Source: Selenomonas sp. (GTDB taxonomy: Bacteria; Bacillota_C; Negativicutes; Selenomonadales; Selenomonadaceae). Taken from it: DNA of 64,000 nt. Each line of letters begins with the position of its first letter. Position 1 is the first letter of the stretch. The stretch lies in NCBI RefSeq assembly GCF_024699275.1, contig NZ_JAILPX010000088.1, positions 29,969 to 93,968 of the forward strand, read 5' to 3'. A program made the translations under genes and the position numbers. This document shows, piece after piece, positions 16,221 through 27,524 of the stretch. The notes below the pieces were generated by a model. It was not told the DNA's origin and did not search any database. It was given only the letters and a program-made list of their open reading frames with translations.

Positions 16221-17288
16221 TTACACCCTCTCGCTGATGATCTTGGTCATTTCACTGGTATTAACCCTGGTAAAACCATCCTTCCAAAGGTCCGGCGTGC
16301 GATAGCCCTCGGCCAGCGCCTTATCCACCGCTGCCTCAACAGCAGCTGCGGCCTGTTCCTCACGGAGCGAATAGCGCAGCAGCATGGCCGCCGACAGGAT
16401 GGTCCCGATGGGATTGGCAATACCCTTGCCCGCAATATCCGGAGCGCTGCCATGGATAGGTTCGTAAAGGCTGGTGCTGGTACCAATGGAGGCCGAGGGC
16501 AGCATGCCGATGGAACCGCCCACTACAGCAGCCTCATCGGACAGGATATCCCCAAAGAGATTCCCTGTCACAATCACATCAAACTGGGTGGGCTTAACCG
16601 CAATCTGCATGGCACAGTTATCCACATAGAGATTATTACACTCCACCTCGGGATACTCCTCAGCTACTTTTCCCACCGTCCTGCGCCAGAGGCGTGAGGT
16701 AGCCAGGACATTGGACTTATCCACGGACGTAACCTTCCCCCGGCGCAATTTAGCCGTTTCAAAGGCCAATCTGGCGATGCGCTCTACTTCCGGTACGGAA
16801 TAATTTTCCAAATCCCAGGCCCGTTCTACGCCATTATGCTGTTCAGACTCACATTTTTCCCCAAAATAGATGCCGCCAATCAGTTCCCGGACGATAACCA
16901 GATCAGCTCCCCGGACCAGTTCCGGCTTCAAGGGGGAATATTCGATGAGGGCATCGGCGACCTTCACAGGGCGCAGATTGGCATAGAGCCCTAGCTCCTT
17001 ACGCAGGCCCAGGATTGCTTTTTCCGGGCGCTTGGCCGGGTCCACCTTGTCCCATTTATCGCCGCCCACAGCACCAAACAACACGCCATCTGCAGCCTTG
17101 CAGGCCGCAATGGTCTCCTGGGGCAGCGGAGTGCCAAATTTATCATAGGCTGTGCCGCCGGCATCGTGGTAGGTGTATTCCAGCCCCAGATTAAACTTCT
17201 TATCCACATGTTTTAAGACATCTACTGCTGCATCGGTGATTTCCTTCCCGATACCATCACCGGGAATAACCGTAATCTTATAGGCCAT
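16221..17288 (-). CDS. leuB: 3-isopropylmalate dehydrogenase
   Basis: A 355-residue LeuB, oxidising 3-isopropylmalate with NAD to the leucine precursor 2-oxoisocaproate. It has IPGDGIGKEIT at the N-terminus, the substrate loop LRKELGLYANLRP, RELIGGIYFG, VTGNLFGDILSDEAA and the NAD motif HGSAPDIAGKGIANP. It starts 12 nt after leuD and is followed by ilvB after 4 nt. Confidence 0.96.
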   Translation of the reverse strand: MAYKITVIPGDGIGKEITDAAVDVLKHVDKKFNLGLEYTYHDAGGTAYDKFGTPLPQETIAACKAADGVLFGAVGGDKWDKVDPAKRPEKAILGLRKELGLYANLRPVKVADALIEYSPLKPELVRGADLVIVRELIGGIYFGEKCESEQHNGVERAWDLENYSVPEVERIARLAFETAKLRRGKVTSVDKSNVLATSRLWRRTVGKVAEEYPEVECNNLYVDNCAMQIAVKPTQFDVIVTGNLFGDILSDEAAVVGGSIGMLPSASIGTSTSLYEPIHGSAPDIAGKGIANPIGTILSAAMLLRYSLREEQAAAAVEAAVDKALAEGYRTPDLWKDGFTRVNTSEMTKIISERV

Positions 17289-17300
17289 ATGTCCTCCCCC

Positions 17301-17789
17301 TTATCCTTTCCCTTTGATGTACTCAATCAAGCCCCCCGCTTCTGCAATCTCCTGCACAAAGCCCGGCAGGGGATGGGCATGAAATACATCCCCGGTGGTG
17401 AGGTTCTTGATTTCCCCTGTGTTGACATCCACCTGCAGTTTATCATCGGCATGGATCTTTTCCACATCCTCACCGATTTCCAGCAAGGGCAGACCGATAT
17501 TGATGCCGTTGCGGTAAAAGATGCGGGCAAAACTAGCGGCAATGACCACGGGAATTCCCGAGGCCTTGATGGCCACCGGCGCATGCTCCCGGGAGGAACC
17601 GCAGCCAAAATTGCGGCCTCCCACCATGATATCGCCCTCCTGGACGCTGCCGGCAAAGCTTTCATCAATATCCACCATGCAATGGCTGGCCAGTTCTTTG
17701 GGATCAAAGGTATTCAAATATCGCGCCGGGATAATCACATCGGTATCGATATTATCGCCATAGCGCCAAACTTTTCCTTCCAGTTTCAT
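17301..17789 (-). CDS. leuD: 3-isopropylmalate dehydratase small subunit
   Basis: A 162-residue LeuD (swivel domain of isopropylmalate isomerase) with [16 protein letters not shown] and [14 protein letters not shown]. This short form belongs to the archaeal/clostridial LeuCD type, in keeping with the LeuC partner. ATG 17789 comes one base after the leuC stop, with GAGGAGGT upstream; the frame is open to 17816 but that part lies inside leuC. Confidence 0.95.
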   Translation of the reverse strand: MKLEGKVWRYGDNIDTDVIIPARYLNTFDPKELASHCMVDIDESFAGSVQEGDIMVGGRNFGCGSSREHAPVAIKASGIPVVIAASFARIFYRNGINIGLPLLEIGEDVEKIHADDKLQVDVNTGEIKNLTTGDVFHAHPLPGFVQEIAEAGGLIEYIKGKG

Positions 17790-17790
17790 T

Positions 17791-19053
17791 TCACCGTACC
17801 TCCTCTGCCGTGGCAATCCGGCCTAAGATTGCACTTGCCGCCGCCACATGCGGGCCCGCCAAGTAGACTTCACTATCCACATGCCCCATACGGCCGCGGA
17901 AGTTGCGGTTGGTCGTGGAAACACACTTCTCCCCAGCCGCCATAATGCCCATATAGCCCCCCAGGCAGGGACCGCAGGTGGGCGTGGACACTGCGCAGTC
18001 TGCATCCAGGAAGATGTCAATATACCCCCGTTTCATGGCCTCCCGGTAAACGGCCGGACTGCCGGGAATCACGATACAGCGTACGCCTTCCGCCACCTTA
18101 TGCCCCTTAAAAATTTCCGCTGCAATCTGCAGGTCTTCTAACCGCCCATTGGTGCAGGAACCGATAATCACCTGCTGGATGGCGATGGGCGTTTCGATAT
18201 CCTCCACCCGCCGGGTGTTTCCTGGCAGATGGGGAAACGCCACCACCGGCTTCAACGACGATAAATCAATCGTCACGGTCTGGCAATAGACCGCATCTTC
18301 ATCGGCGGCCACCGGTTCAAAGGGCTTCGTCACTCTCTCCTTTACATAGGCAGCCGTCACTTCATCATAGGGGAAGATGCCCGCCTTGCCCCCCGCTTCA
18401 ATGGCCATATTGGAAATGGTGAGCCTGTCCGTCATGGTTAGGGATTTCACCCCATCCCCGGCAAATTCCAGCGCTTTATAGAGGGCTCCATCCACGCCAA
18501 TCTGCCCAATCAGGGTCAGGATTACATCCTTGCCACTGATGCCTGCCGGCTTTTGCCCCGTAAGTTCCACCTTGATGGCCTGCGGCACCTTAAACCAGGC
18601 CTCGCCGGTTGCCATCGCGGCCCCTAAATCCGTAGAACCTACACCGGTTGCAAAGCCATTGACAGCACCGTATGTGCAGGTATGGGAATCGGCCCCAATG
18701 GTCAGCATCCCCGGTGCCACAATGCCCTTTTCCGGCAGGATGACATGCTCTATGCCTACACGGCCCTGTTCAAAATAATGAACAATTTTGTGCTTAATGG
18801 CAAAATCCCGCACAATCTTGGCCAGTTCTGCAGATTTGATATCCTTGGCCGGCTGAAAATGATCTGGAACCAATGCAATCTTTGCCGGGTCAAAGACCGG
18901 ACGCCCAATGCTTTCAAAGATCTTAATGGAGGGTGGGGCCGTAATATCATTGGCCAGCACCATATCCAGTTTACAGGTCACCAGCTGGCCCGCTTCCACA
19001 CATTCCAGCCCGGCGTGTTGCGCAAGAATCTTCTCGCTCATCGTCATACCCAT
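17791..19053 (-). CDS. leuC: 3-isopropylmalate dehydratase large subunit
   Basis: A 420-residue aconitase-family LeuC carrying the [4Fe-4S] cluster: Cys in GSCTNGR and the pair in [13 protein letters not shown]. Other motifs are [23 protein letters not shown] and the N-terminal [10 protein letters not shown]. It works with LeuD to isomerise 2- to 3-isopropylmalate. ATG 19053 follows GGGAGAG; ATGs at 19047 and 19041 are also possible. It follows ilvC after a 123-nt gap holding a terminator-like hairpin. Confidence 0.95.
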   Translation of the reverse strand: MGMTMSEKILAQHAGLECVEAGQLVTCKLDMVLANDITAPPSIKIFESIGRPVFDPAKIALVPDHFQPAKDIKSAELAKIVRDFAIKHKIVHYFEQGRVGIEHVILPEKGIVAPGMLTIGADSHTCTYGAVNGFATGVGSTDLGAAMATGEAWFKVPQAIKVELTGQKPAGISGKDVILTLIGQIGVDGALYKALEFAGDGVKSLTMTDRLTISNMAIEAGGKAGIFPYDEVTAAYVKERVTKPFEPVAADEDAVYCQTVTIDLSSLKPVVAFPHLPGNTRRVEDIETPIAIQQVIIGSCTNGRLEDLQIAAEIFKGHKVAEGVRCIVIPGSPAVYREAMKRGYIDIFLDADCAVSTPTCGPCLGGYMGIMAAGEKCVSTTNRNFRGRMGHVDSEVYLAGPHVAAASAILGRIATAEEVR

Positions 19054-19078
19054 GCTCTCACTCTCCCTTTACGATAAG

Positions 19079-19113
19079 AAAAGCCTTCCCGATAGGTGGA
19101 AGGGAAGGCTTCT
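19079..19113 (-). terminator. Terminator or attenuator between ilvC and leuC
   Basis: Perfect 10-bp stem 19081-19090 with 19102-19111 and an 11-nt loop, followed on the minus strand by TTTTCTTAT. It lies within the operon, so it would lower leuCDB-ilvB expression relative to ilvNC. No promoter for leuC is seen after it. Confidence 0.6.
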
Positions 19114-19176
19114 CACTATTGTTCAATTCAAACATTCGACTTAAATGGACATATTCCTTCTAAAAGGAGGCTGCGC

Positions 19177-20704
<1,528 letters not shown>

Positions 20705-20743
20705 CCTGCAATCCCCCTCTGGAATCGTACATCACACGCAAAC

Positions 20744-20772
20744 ATCATAGCACATTCGCCGCGTACATTCAA
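20744..20772 (-). promoter_or_regulatory. Proximal promoter of the ilv-leu operon
   Basis: Minus strand: TTGAAT (20767-20772), a 17-nt spacer, TATGAT (20744-20749) with TG two bases before. The leader would be only about 33 nt, leaving no room for a T-box or leader-peptide attenuator. Confidence 0.6.
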
Positions 20773-20797
20773 CATGTAAAGCTGTAAATATGTATAC

Positions 20798-20826
20798 ATT
20801 ATTACGCGAATAAACATTTTTGTCAA
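20798..20826 (-). promoter_or_regulatory. Distal promoter of the ilv-leu operon
   Basis: Minus strand: perfect TTGACA (20821-20826), a 17-nt spacer, AATAAT (20798-20803). Together with the proximal site it makes a tandem pair. Confidence 0.5.
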
Positions 20827-20997
20827 CAGTATTATGTAACTTTTTTATTTATTTTTATACGTTTTTTATATCTTATTCCATTGTGAGAAAACACTTGCCG
20901 CTGACTCTATTGCCGGTATTATACCTTTGTCCATGACAGGAGATTAAAAAGTTTTTCTTGTTACTTTTTTCAAAAAATTGCCAGCGAACCCTTCCCC
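20827..20997. other. AT-rich divergent spacer between ilvN and mutY
   Basis: Very AT-rich with T runs (for example 20838-20875). No open frame, hairpin or riboswitch pattern is recognised. It may hold regulator sites for the ilv operon. Confidence 0.4.
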
Positions 20998-21027
20998 TTG
21001 CAGCCAGCAGCAGGGATATGATACAAT
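20998..21027 (+). promoter_or_regulatory. Promoter of mutY
   Basis: TTGCAG (20998-21003), an 18-nt spacer and TACAAT (21022-21027) with extended -10 TG. Confidence 0.6.
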
Positions 21028-21072
21028 TAGCCCCATTACCAAAAAGTCATGAATCACAGAAAGGACCTTATC

Positions 21073-22194
21073 GTGCGTCAAAAAATAACGATTCCCCATA
21101 CAGAACTCATTCCCGCCCTGCTGCAGGAATTGCCCCAATGGTACCGTCAGCAGGCAGAGCAACGGGAACTGCCCTGGCGCAGCTCCCCCACGCCCTACCA
21201 TACCTGGCTTTCGGAAATCATGCTGCAACAGACCAGGGCCCAGGCGGTCATTCCCTATTACGAGCGCTTTCTCAATGCCCTGCCGGATATCCAGTCCCTG
21301 GCCAGCTGCGACGAGGAACAACTGATGAAACTCTGGCAGGGCTTAGGTTACTATTCCCGGGGCCGCAACCTCAAAAAAGCCGCCGTAGAAATCCAGCAAA
21401 AATACCAAGGAAAACTCCCCGCAGATTTTGACCTTTTGTTGGCCCTGCCCGGCATTGGCCGCTATACTGCCAGTGCCATCGGTTCCATTGCCTTCGGACT
21501 GCCCTTACCAGCCGTTGACGGCAATGTGCTGCGGGTGCTCTCCCGGGCGCTGGCTTCACTTGCCGATATCGCCGCCCCGGCCACCAAAAAAGCTTTAGAA
21601 GAAGCCCTTGCGCCCCACTACCCCCAGGGAAAGATTGCCGGCGAACTCAATCAGGCCTTTATGGATTTAGGGGCCACCCTTTGCCTACCCAAGGGAAAGC
21701 CCCATTGTGCCCACTGTCCGCTGAAAAAACTTTGCCTGGCCCATGCCGAGGGAATAGAACAGCAGCTCCCCTGCAAGAGCTCCCCCCGCCAACGCCGCAT
21801 AGAACAGCGGACGGTATTGCTCCTGACCATGCAGGGCCGTGTTGCCCTGCACCAGCGGCCTGCACGAGGACTGTTAGCCGGCCTATGGGAATTCCCCAAT
21901 CTCAGCGGCAAACTCGTCAAAGAAGACGTAGAAACCTGGTTGAAGAGACAGGGCTATACCTGGCTGAACATACGCCCCCTGCCGGCAGCCAAACACATCT
22001 TTTCCCATATCGAATGGCAGCTTTCAGGGTGGCAGATAAAACTTGCCAGTTCTTCGGGTTCAACCGTTGCCGAAGAAGCCCCGCCTTTCGTCTGGGCGAC
22101 CGGACAGGAACTGGCTGAAAAATACAGCATGCCTTCTGCCTTCCAATATTATTTAGCAGAAATTCCCAGCGAAAAGCAGGATTTATATCAGTAA
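21073..22194 (+). CDS. mutY: A/G-specific adenine glycosylase
   Basis: A 373-residue MutY, removing adenine mispaired with 8-oxoG. Catalytic Glu48 lies in LSEIMLQQTR, the helix-hairpin-helix is LLALPGIGRYTASAIG (122-137), and the catalytic Asp149 is in AVDGNVLRVLSR. A [4Fe-4S] loop follows, with cysteines spaced C-x7-C-x2-C-x5-C; the usual first gap is x6. A C-terminal NUDIX-like 8-oxoG recognition domain starts at about 235 (RTVLLLTMQGRVALHQRP). GTG 21073 is chosen because GAAAGG precedes it at good spacing; ATG 21049 in frame has no clear ribosome site but cannot be excluded. Confidence 0.92.
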   Translation: MRQKITIPHTELIPALLQELPQWYRQQAEQRELPWRSSPTPYHTWLSEIMLQQTRAQAVIPYYERFLNALPDIQSLASCDEEQLMKLWQGLGYYSRGRNLKKAAVEIQQKYQGKLPADFDLLLALPGIGRYTASAIGSIAFGLPLPAVDGNVLRVLSRALASLADIAAPATKKALEEALAPHYPQGKIAGELNQAFMDLGATLCLPKGKPHCAHCPLKKLCLAHAEGIEQQLPCKSSPRQRRIEQRTVLLLTMQGRVALHQRPARGLLAGLWEFPNLSGKLVKEDVETWLKRQGYTWLNIRPLPAAKHIFSHIEWQLSGWQIKLASSSGSTVAEEAPPFVWATGQELAEKYSMPSAFQYYLAEIPSEKQDLYQ

Positions 22195-22262
22195 ACACGA
22201 ATAGAAAATAATGATGAGATAAAAGGGTAAGGGATACAAATAGAAATGGAGAGGTGTTATAC

Positions 22263-24317
22263 ATGTTCAACATCCTGAAAATGCAAAAAAAAGCCGAGGC
22301 AGCTGCCCCCACAGCCCCTGCGGCCCCAATTTCCCCAACAGTCACAAATTCCCCCGATATAAAAACCGCCTACCTGGGCAAAAACGACCTGACGTCTTTG
22401 CGCTTAAAGGAACTGGTGGATGTGGCAGAAGGTGCCGCATTAGTCATTGGCTTTGTTTCCCCCGATGTGGATGTCCCCGAGGCAGCCCGGCAGATTAAAG
22501 CCGAAATTCCTGCCACGACAAAACTATTGCTGATGACCACATCCGGTGAGCTCTGCCGCACACAGGGTAGTCATACCCTTTACTGCGAGGCGCCAGAGCA
22601 GCGGGGAAAGATTCTTCTGCAGGCTTTCTCCAAGCGCATGATTGAAGATATGTACACCATGCATATCCCACTTCCCGATGAAGATTTGCGCAGCGGCTCG
22701 GTAAACATGACCGTCAATGACCGCGTAGAAGCTATCCGCCGGGAAATTGATAAACATCAGCCCCCCTTCCGTTTAAGTGTGGGCCACACCTTTGCCATGG
22801 TCTATATCGATGGGGTGTCCAGCTGCGAAACCTTTGTTTCCCAGGCCATGTTCGCTTCCGGCAAATTCCCGATTCCCTTTATCGGCGGCAGTTCTGCCGG
22901 CAATCTGGATTTTGCCCACACCTATATCTACGACGACAACCAATGCCTGGAAAACCATGCCGTCATCATTCTCGTGCGTCTGCATAAGGACTATCGTTAT
23001 GGCATATTCAAGTCCCAGGCGGTTGAGCGCACCGATACATCAGTAATCGTGGGCTCCGCCAACAGCGCCCTGCGTTACATTGAAACGGTGGAAGGGCCGG
23101 AAGGCGAAGTTCCCATCATCGATGCCCTGAAGAATTATTTCCATGTGGACACCGCTGCTGAAGTACAGACGAAGATGCAGGATTATACCTTCGCCACCGA
23201 TATCAACGGCGAAGACTTTATCCGTACGCTTTCCAGTATCGATGAAGCCAATAACCGCATCAATTTCTTCTGCGATGTGGTAACCGGTGAACGCTTATAT
23301 CTGATGAAACGCGTTTCGCTGGCAAACTCTCTGTCCCGTGATTTGCAGGAATACAACAAAAACAAGCCGGCTCCCATCGGCGGCATCTTGAACGACTGCA
23401 TCCTGCGCCGTCTGGGTTATCCCGAGGAAATCAAACATATCGATGAATTCAAGGACATTCCCGTAGCCGGTTTTTCCAGCTTTGGCGAAATTGCCGGCCT
23501 CCATGTAAATGAGACCATCACGGCCATCTTCTTCTATCATGTAGCGGAAGGCAGCACCTTTACCGATGAATACATCGATAATTTTGCCCATATCTACGCC
23601 AATTGCAATGCCTTCTTCTACAACCGCATCATCGACCGGCAGAAACTCACCGAACGGCTCAAGGACAACCTCATTGGCATGTTCCAGGATTATCAGTCCA
23701 AGATGCCGGATATCGTCAAGACCATCATGCGGATGTCTGAAGATGTAGACCTGATTCAGAACGCCATCAAACAGCTGTCTGGCGGTATTGACAAACAGAA
23801 TGGTATCTTCAACCAGCTGATGGATCAGAATCGGGAAATCACACCGAAACTGGATATGCTTTCCCAGAGTACCCAAAAGATTGACGATGTGATGAAGATG
23901 ATCAACGAAATCGCCGCGCAAACGAATCTGTTGGCCCTCAATGCAGCCATCGAAGCCGCCAGAGCCGGAGAGGCTGGTCGTGGATTCTCCGTTGTTGCTC
24001 AGGAAGTCCGCAAGCTTTCGGAAAACACCCAGACAAACCTCCATGTTTCGGACGAGGCCATCAGTTCCCTGCTCCACGATGTGAATGAAATCGATAAGAT
24101 TCTGGAAGAGAACAAGGACTTTGAGCAGCGGATCAATGAGTTTGACGAAAACTTCTCCAAACAGATGCGGGATTTGCATAAGAATCTCAATGAAGGGATC
24201 AGTCATATCCAGAAATCCACCCAATCCATCAAGGCCTTGGAAGCCATTAATGAGCGCACCAGTCAGGAATTGGAAAAACTGACCACGACCATCCATAATA
24301 TTGAAATGGGTATCTGA
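22263..24317 (+). CDS. Soluble FIST-domain methyl-accepting chemotaxis protein
   Basis: A 684-residue chemoreceptor with no membrane segment. Residues about 40-270 form a FIST N domain ([28 protein letters not shown]), 270-420 a FIST C domain ([38 protein letters not shown]), and 490-600 an MCP signalling hairpin whose CheA/CheW-contacting tip [21 protein letters not shown] is intact. FIST is a sensory domain for small molecules. It should be a cytoplasmic receptor feeding CheA. ATG 22263 follows GGAGAGG. A Pro/Ala-rich segment (about 15-30) links the N-terminus. No other chemotaxis gene is in the window. Confidence 0.88.
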   Translation: MFNILKMQKKAEAAAPTAPAAPISPTVTNSPDIKTAYLGKNDLTSLRLKELVDVAEGAALVIGFVSPDVDVPEAARQIKAEIPATTKLLLMTTSGELCRTQGSHTLYCEAPEQRGKILLQAFSKRMIEDMYTMHIPLPDEDLRSGSVNMTVNDRVEAIRREIDKHQPPFRLSVGHTFAMVYIDGVSSCETFVSQAMFASGKFPIPFIGGSSAGNLDFAHTYIYDDNQCLENHAVIILVRLHKDYRYGIFKSQAVERTDTSVIVGSANSALRYIETVEGPEGEVPIIDALKNYFHVDTAAEVQTKMQDYTFATDINGEDFIRTLSSIDEANNRINFFCDVVTGERLYLMKRVSLANSLSRDLQEYNKNKPAPIGGILNDCILRRLGYPEEIKHIDEFKDIPVAGFSSFGEIAGLHVNETITAIFFYHVAEGSTFTDEYIDNFAHIYANCNAFFYNRIIDRQKLTERLKDNLIGMFQDYQSKMPDIVKTIMRMSEDVDLIQNAIKQLSGGIDKQNGIFNQLMDQNREITPKLDMLSQSTQKIDDVMKMINEIAAQTNLLALNAAIEAARAGEAGRGFSVVAQEVRKLSENTQTNLHVSDEAISSLLHDVNEIDKILEENKDFEQRINEFDENFSKQMRDLHKNLNEGISHIQKSTQSIKALEAINERTSQELEKLTTTIHNIEMGI

Positions 24318-24342
24318 TTAGCAGTGTGCTGACATAAAATAG

Positions 24343-24390
24343 AAAGCCCTCCATAAGTTAGATTAATCGTTCTAACTTATGGAGGGCTTT
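24343..24390. terminator. Perfect 20-bp hairpin with CCATAAGTTAG core (second copy)
   Basis: Arms 24343-24362 and 24371-24390 with an 8-nt loop, 25 nt after the chemoreceptor stop. Plus-strand bases after it (TTTGTATATT) and minus-strand bases (TTTCTATTTTA) are both T-rich, so it can act in both directions. Its core equals that of 2506-2555, while the outer pairs differ in a compensated way. Confidence 0.75.
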
Positions 24391-24411
24391 GTATATTCAT
24401 CAACACGCCTT

Positions 24412-25022
24412 TTGCAAATTGCAGTTTGTCACTGTTATTGCGTGCTTCCTTTTTTGTTACAACTCAGTTGGCGCGGAGGTGGTAATACTTTTCGCCGTCC
24501 CACTAAATGGCCCACAAGAATACGTTTGAACTTTTTAGTTGTCTGCGCCGGGCAAGCCAACGGCGCGTACGTTCAGCTCAGTATCCAGTTTATGCCTTTT
24601 GTGGACCAGTCCTCACTGCGTTCGGACAATCGTTCCAAGGCGAAAAGCAACACCACCTCCGCGCTAAGTTACCTTTAACTAACCTGTATTTTTCGTCGTG
24701 ATAAGCAGCAAGTACATCGATGTTCTCGCTACGGGAGCAGCGCGTTCGTGGCAATTGCATAGGTTGTAGCTTTGGGGTGAGCGGGGAGTGATTTTCTGTC
24801 CGGAGCGACTGCCTGAACGCAGTGAAGGCCGGCCTCAGCAGGGAGCTGCCAGGTCAAGTACGTTGAAAGACGCGCCGTTGGCCTGCCCGGCGCAGGTAAC
24901 TGGACAGCTCTATTTTACGAGGGGGCCGTTTTAGCGGGAAACAGAAAATTACTTCCCCGTTTGCCCCTGAGCACGCATGAACGGAATACCATTGATATGG
25001 ACTCCCCAACAAACTGCAAGTT
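24412..25022 (+). repeat. Intergenic fold-back repeat, copy B (long form)
   Basis: An about 611-bp non-coding element filling most of the gap 24318-25029. The ends are inverted repeats (24412-24430 and 25008-25022) shared with copy A at 2575-2763. Inside are several long inverted pairs: 24543-24568 with 24870-24895 (25 of 26 matching), 24471-24496 with 24639-24664 (22 of 26), and 24611-24636 with 24802-24827 (5 differences, all transitions). A further pair joins about 24783-24800 to 24940-24958. Two short open frames (24379-24678 and 24961-25170) show no sign of being genes. No transposase or target duplication is seen. Confidence 0.75.
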
Positions 25023-25029
25023 CCCCTTT

Positions 25030-26076
25030 TCAGCGGGCCAGCAACATGATATTTTCCGGTGGAAGATACAGGTAAATTTCCGCAGGATTGCCCAGCTTCA
25101 ACCAGGCAGCCTTGGCCAGTTCCAGGCGCAAAGGCCGCCCTTCTGTTCCCCGGCAGCGCAACATGATTAAGAAAGAAAATACATCTTCCACCACGTTTAC
25201 AACCTCCATGGCAAAGGTATTTTCACCGGGAGTTCTGCGCACTTCCATATAATGGGCCCGGATGGCCGCATAGTGCAGTTCTTCCGGCATCTCCCCTGCC
25301 ACCTTTAATTCCATTTGCCAATCCAGGGCGCGAATCCTGTCATCGGCAATTTTCTGTGCAGCAGAGATATTTTTGCAGCCAGTCAGCAGGGTGGCGGCCA
25401 GCGTATCCGGATTCCGGAACAATCCCTGCTTCGTATGCACCGCCTCCATTTGTCCATTGCTGATTACAGCAATGCGGTCAGCCATGCGATAGACTTCCCC
25501 CCGGTCATGGGAAACCAGCAAGGCTGCCCCGTTATAATCGGCCAGTAATCCCCGCATTTCCATTTCCAGCTGCCACTTAAGGTAGCTGTCCAAAGCCGAA
25601 AAGGGTTCATCCAACAGCAATAACGCATTGTCGGCAGCCAGGATTCTGGCCAGTGCCACTCGTTGCTGCTGGCCGCCGGACAGTTCATGGGGATAAGCCT
25701 CGGCCAAGTCCTGCAGCTTAAAGCGCTCCAGATTTTCCAAGACCTTGCGTTGCTTTTCCGCCTTATTGCCACATGCCACAAAGGCGATATTTTCCCGGAT
25801 GGTCATATTGGGAAAGAGGGCGTAATTTTGAAAGAGATAGCCCACCCTGCGCTGCTGCGGCTGCAAATCAATCCCCGCCTCACTATCGTAGAGCACCCGG
25901 CCATTCAATACGATTCTGCCCCGGTCCGGATGTTCCAGACCGGCGATGCATTTCAGGGTCATGCTCTTGCCGCAGCCAGAGGCGCCTAAAAGGGCAAACA
26001 CTTCATCCTTGACGGAGAACGCGGCCCGCAGGGTGAAATTGCGCAGCCGCTTTTCGATGTCCACACTCAGTTCCAT
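25030..26076 (-). CDS. modC: Molybdate ABC transporter ATP-binding protein
   Basis: A 348-residue ABC ATPase: Walker A GASGCGKS (31-38), signature LSGGQQQR (132-139), Walker B LLLLDEP (152-158) and switch His in LVSHDRGE. A C-terminal MOP/TOBE-like part at about 285-345 is typical of ModC/CysA-like subunits. It powers ModB. ATG 26076 lies within the modB 3' end; a longer frame to 26163 lies inside modB. Last gene of modABC; its stop lies 8 nt from the end of repeat B. Confidence 0.9.
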   Translation of the reverse strand: MELSVDIEKRLRNFTLRAAFSVKDEVFALLGASGCGKSMTLKCIAGLEHPDRGRIVLNGRVLYDSEAGIDLQPQQRRVGYLFQNYALFPNMTIRENIAFVACGNKAEKQRKVLENLERFKLQDLAEAYPHELSGGQQQRVALARILAADNALLLLDEPFSALDSYLKWQLEMEMRGLLADYNGAALLVSHDRGEVYRMADRIAVISNGQMEAVHTKQGLFRNPDTLAATLLTGCKNISAAQKIADDRIRALDWQMELKVAGEMPEELHYAAIRAHYMEVRRTPGENTFAMEVVNVVEDVFSFLIMLRCRGTEGRPLRLELAKAAWLKLGNPAEIYLYLPPENIMLLAR

Positions 26077-26738
26077 AAGGCTGCCCCCTTTGCCTGCCGA
26101 GCAATCCACCAATTCAGGAGCACGACGAAAAACAGGGAAAAGATGACGATGATGATCGCCCATTGCCCCGCCAAATCGTAATCATTGGCCTGTACCGCCG
26201 CATAGATTGCCGTGCTCATGGTCTGGGTTACACCGGGAATATTGCCGGCAAACATGATGGTGGCACCAAATTCCCCCAGAGCCCGGGTAAAGGACAACAC
26301 CAGCCCCGCCAGGATTCCCGCCCGGGCATTGGGCAGGAGGATATGCCAGAAAATGCGCCACTCGGATACCCCCAGCGTACGGGCAGCGCTGATGATATTG
26401 CCATCCAGCTGCTCAAAAGCCCCCCGTGCCGTACGGTACATCAAGGGCAGCGAAACCACCACCGCAGCAATAACGGCAGCCTTCCAAGTAAAAACCAGGT
26501 TGATATCAAACTGCAATAAGAATTTTCCCACAACACTGCGCTTGCCTAAAAACAGCAGCAGAAAGAAGCCCACCACCGTCGGCGGCAGTACCATTGGCAA
26601 CGTAATAACGGCATCAGCCAACCCCTGAAAGCGGCGCATGCGCACCACCAACAGGGCCAGACCAATGCCGAGAAAGAACGTTGCCACCGTTGCAGCCCCT
26701 GCTGTCTGCAGGGTAATGATAAGCGGTGACCATTCCAT
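26067..26738 (-). CDS. modB: Molybdate ABC transporter permease
   Basis: A 223-residue permease with about five membrane segments and the EAA-type loop ALGEFGATIMFAGNIPG, which docks ModC. VLPPTVVGFFLLLFLGKRS is characteristic of ModB. ATG 26738 follows the modA TAA directly, and modA's last codons (GAGGTAAG) supply the ribosome site. Confidence 0.93.
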   Translation of the reverse strand: MEWSPLIITLQTAGAATVATFFLGIGLALLVVRMRRFQGLADAVITLPMVLPPTVVGFFLLLFLGKRSVVGKFLLQFDINLVFTWKAAVIAAVVVSLPLMYRTARGAFEQLDGNIISAARTLGVSEWRIFWHILLPNARAGILAGLVLSFTRALGEFGATIMFAGNIPGVTQTMSTAIYAAVQANDYDLAGQWAIIIVIFSLFFVVLLNWWIARQAKGAALWN

Positions 26739-27524
26739 TTATCTTACCTCAAACCCATATTGTTCAAACAGCTTCTTATTGTCATCGCTCGACACAAAGG
26801 CCAAAAAGTCCTTAGCCATAGCGAGATGCTTGGTCTCCTTCAGCACCGCTGCAGGATAGACAATGGGCTTATGGCTGCCCTCAGGCGCCTTCGCCACCAC
26901 CTTGACCTTCTTCGATACAGCTGCATCCGTAGCGTAAACCACGCCGCAATCCGCATCGCCGGTTTCTACCCAGGAAAGGACCTGACGCACATCTGAACCA
27001 TAGACGGCCTTGGCCTTGATGGCATCCAGAATCCCCAGTTTGGTGAATACCTCTTCCGCATACTGTCCCACGGGCACACCCTTGGGCTCACCCAATGCAA
27101 TGTGCTGGATATCATCCGCGGTCAGCTGGTGAAAATCATTCAGGGCCTTGCCACCGTCTGCCGCCACAATCAGCACCACTTCATTGACCAGCAAATCCTT
27201 GCGGGTTCCCTCTGCCAGCAGGCCATCCTTATCGAGAGCATTCATCTGTTTCTGGGCAGCAGAAAAGAACAGGTCCGTCTGTCCGCCATTTTGGATAGCC
27301 TGCTGCAAAGCGCCGGAACTGCCAAAATTAAAGACCACCTTCACATCCGGATGGGCCTTTTCATAGTTCGCCGCTATTTCCTGCATAACATCCGTAAGGC
27401 TGGCCGCTGCTGCCACATGCAGTTCCACCGGCTCTGCCTTCTTCTCCTGCTGGGCCTGCTCACTGCCACAGCCTACTGCCAGCAATGACAAGACGGCCAC
27501 TGCCCATACCAATAATTTCTTCAT
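26739..27524 (-). CDS. modA: Molybdate-binding lipoprotein
   Basis: A 261-residue periplasmic-type solute-binding protein with a lipoprotein signal (MKKLLVWAVAVLSLLAVGC, lipobox Cys at 19). The ModA fold motifs are HVAAAASLTDVMQEIA, VVFNFGSSGALQQAIQNG and FSAAQKQMNALDKDG. It binds molybdate (possibly tungstate) for ModBC. AAGGAGCTGAAGG precedes ATG 27524. First gene of the operon, behind a structured 120-nt leader. Confidence 0.94.
   Translation of the reverse strand: MKKLLVWAVAVLSLLAVGCGSEQAQQEKKAEPVELHVAAAASLTDVMQEIAANYEKAHPDVKVVFNFGSSGALQQAIQNGGQTDLFFSAAQKQMNALDKDGLLAEGTRKDLLVNEVVLIVAADGGKALNDFHQLTADDIQHIALGEPKGVPVGQYAEEVFTKLGILDAIKAKAVYGSDVRQVLSWVETGDADCGVVYATDAAVSKKVKVVAKAPEGSHKPIVYPAAVLKETKHLAMAKDFLAFVSSDDNKKLFEQYGFEVR

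Noticed and set aside
20705..21048. T-box or other riboswitch upstream of ilvN
   Set aside because: Both promoter candidates give leaders under 90 nt, and no T-box signature or specifier stem could be found.
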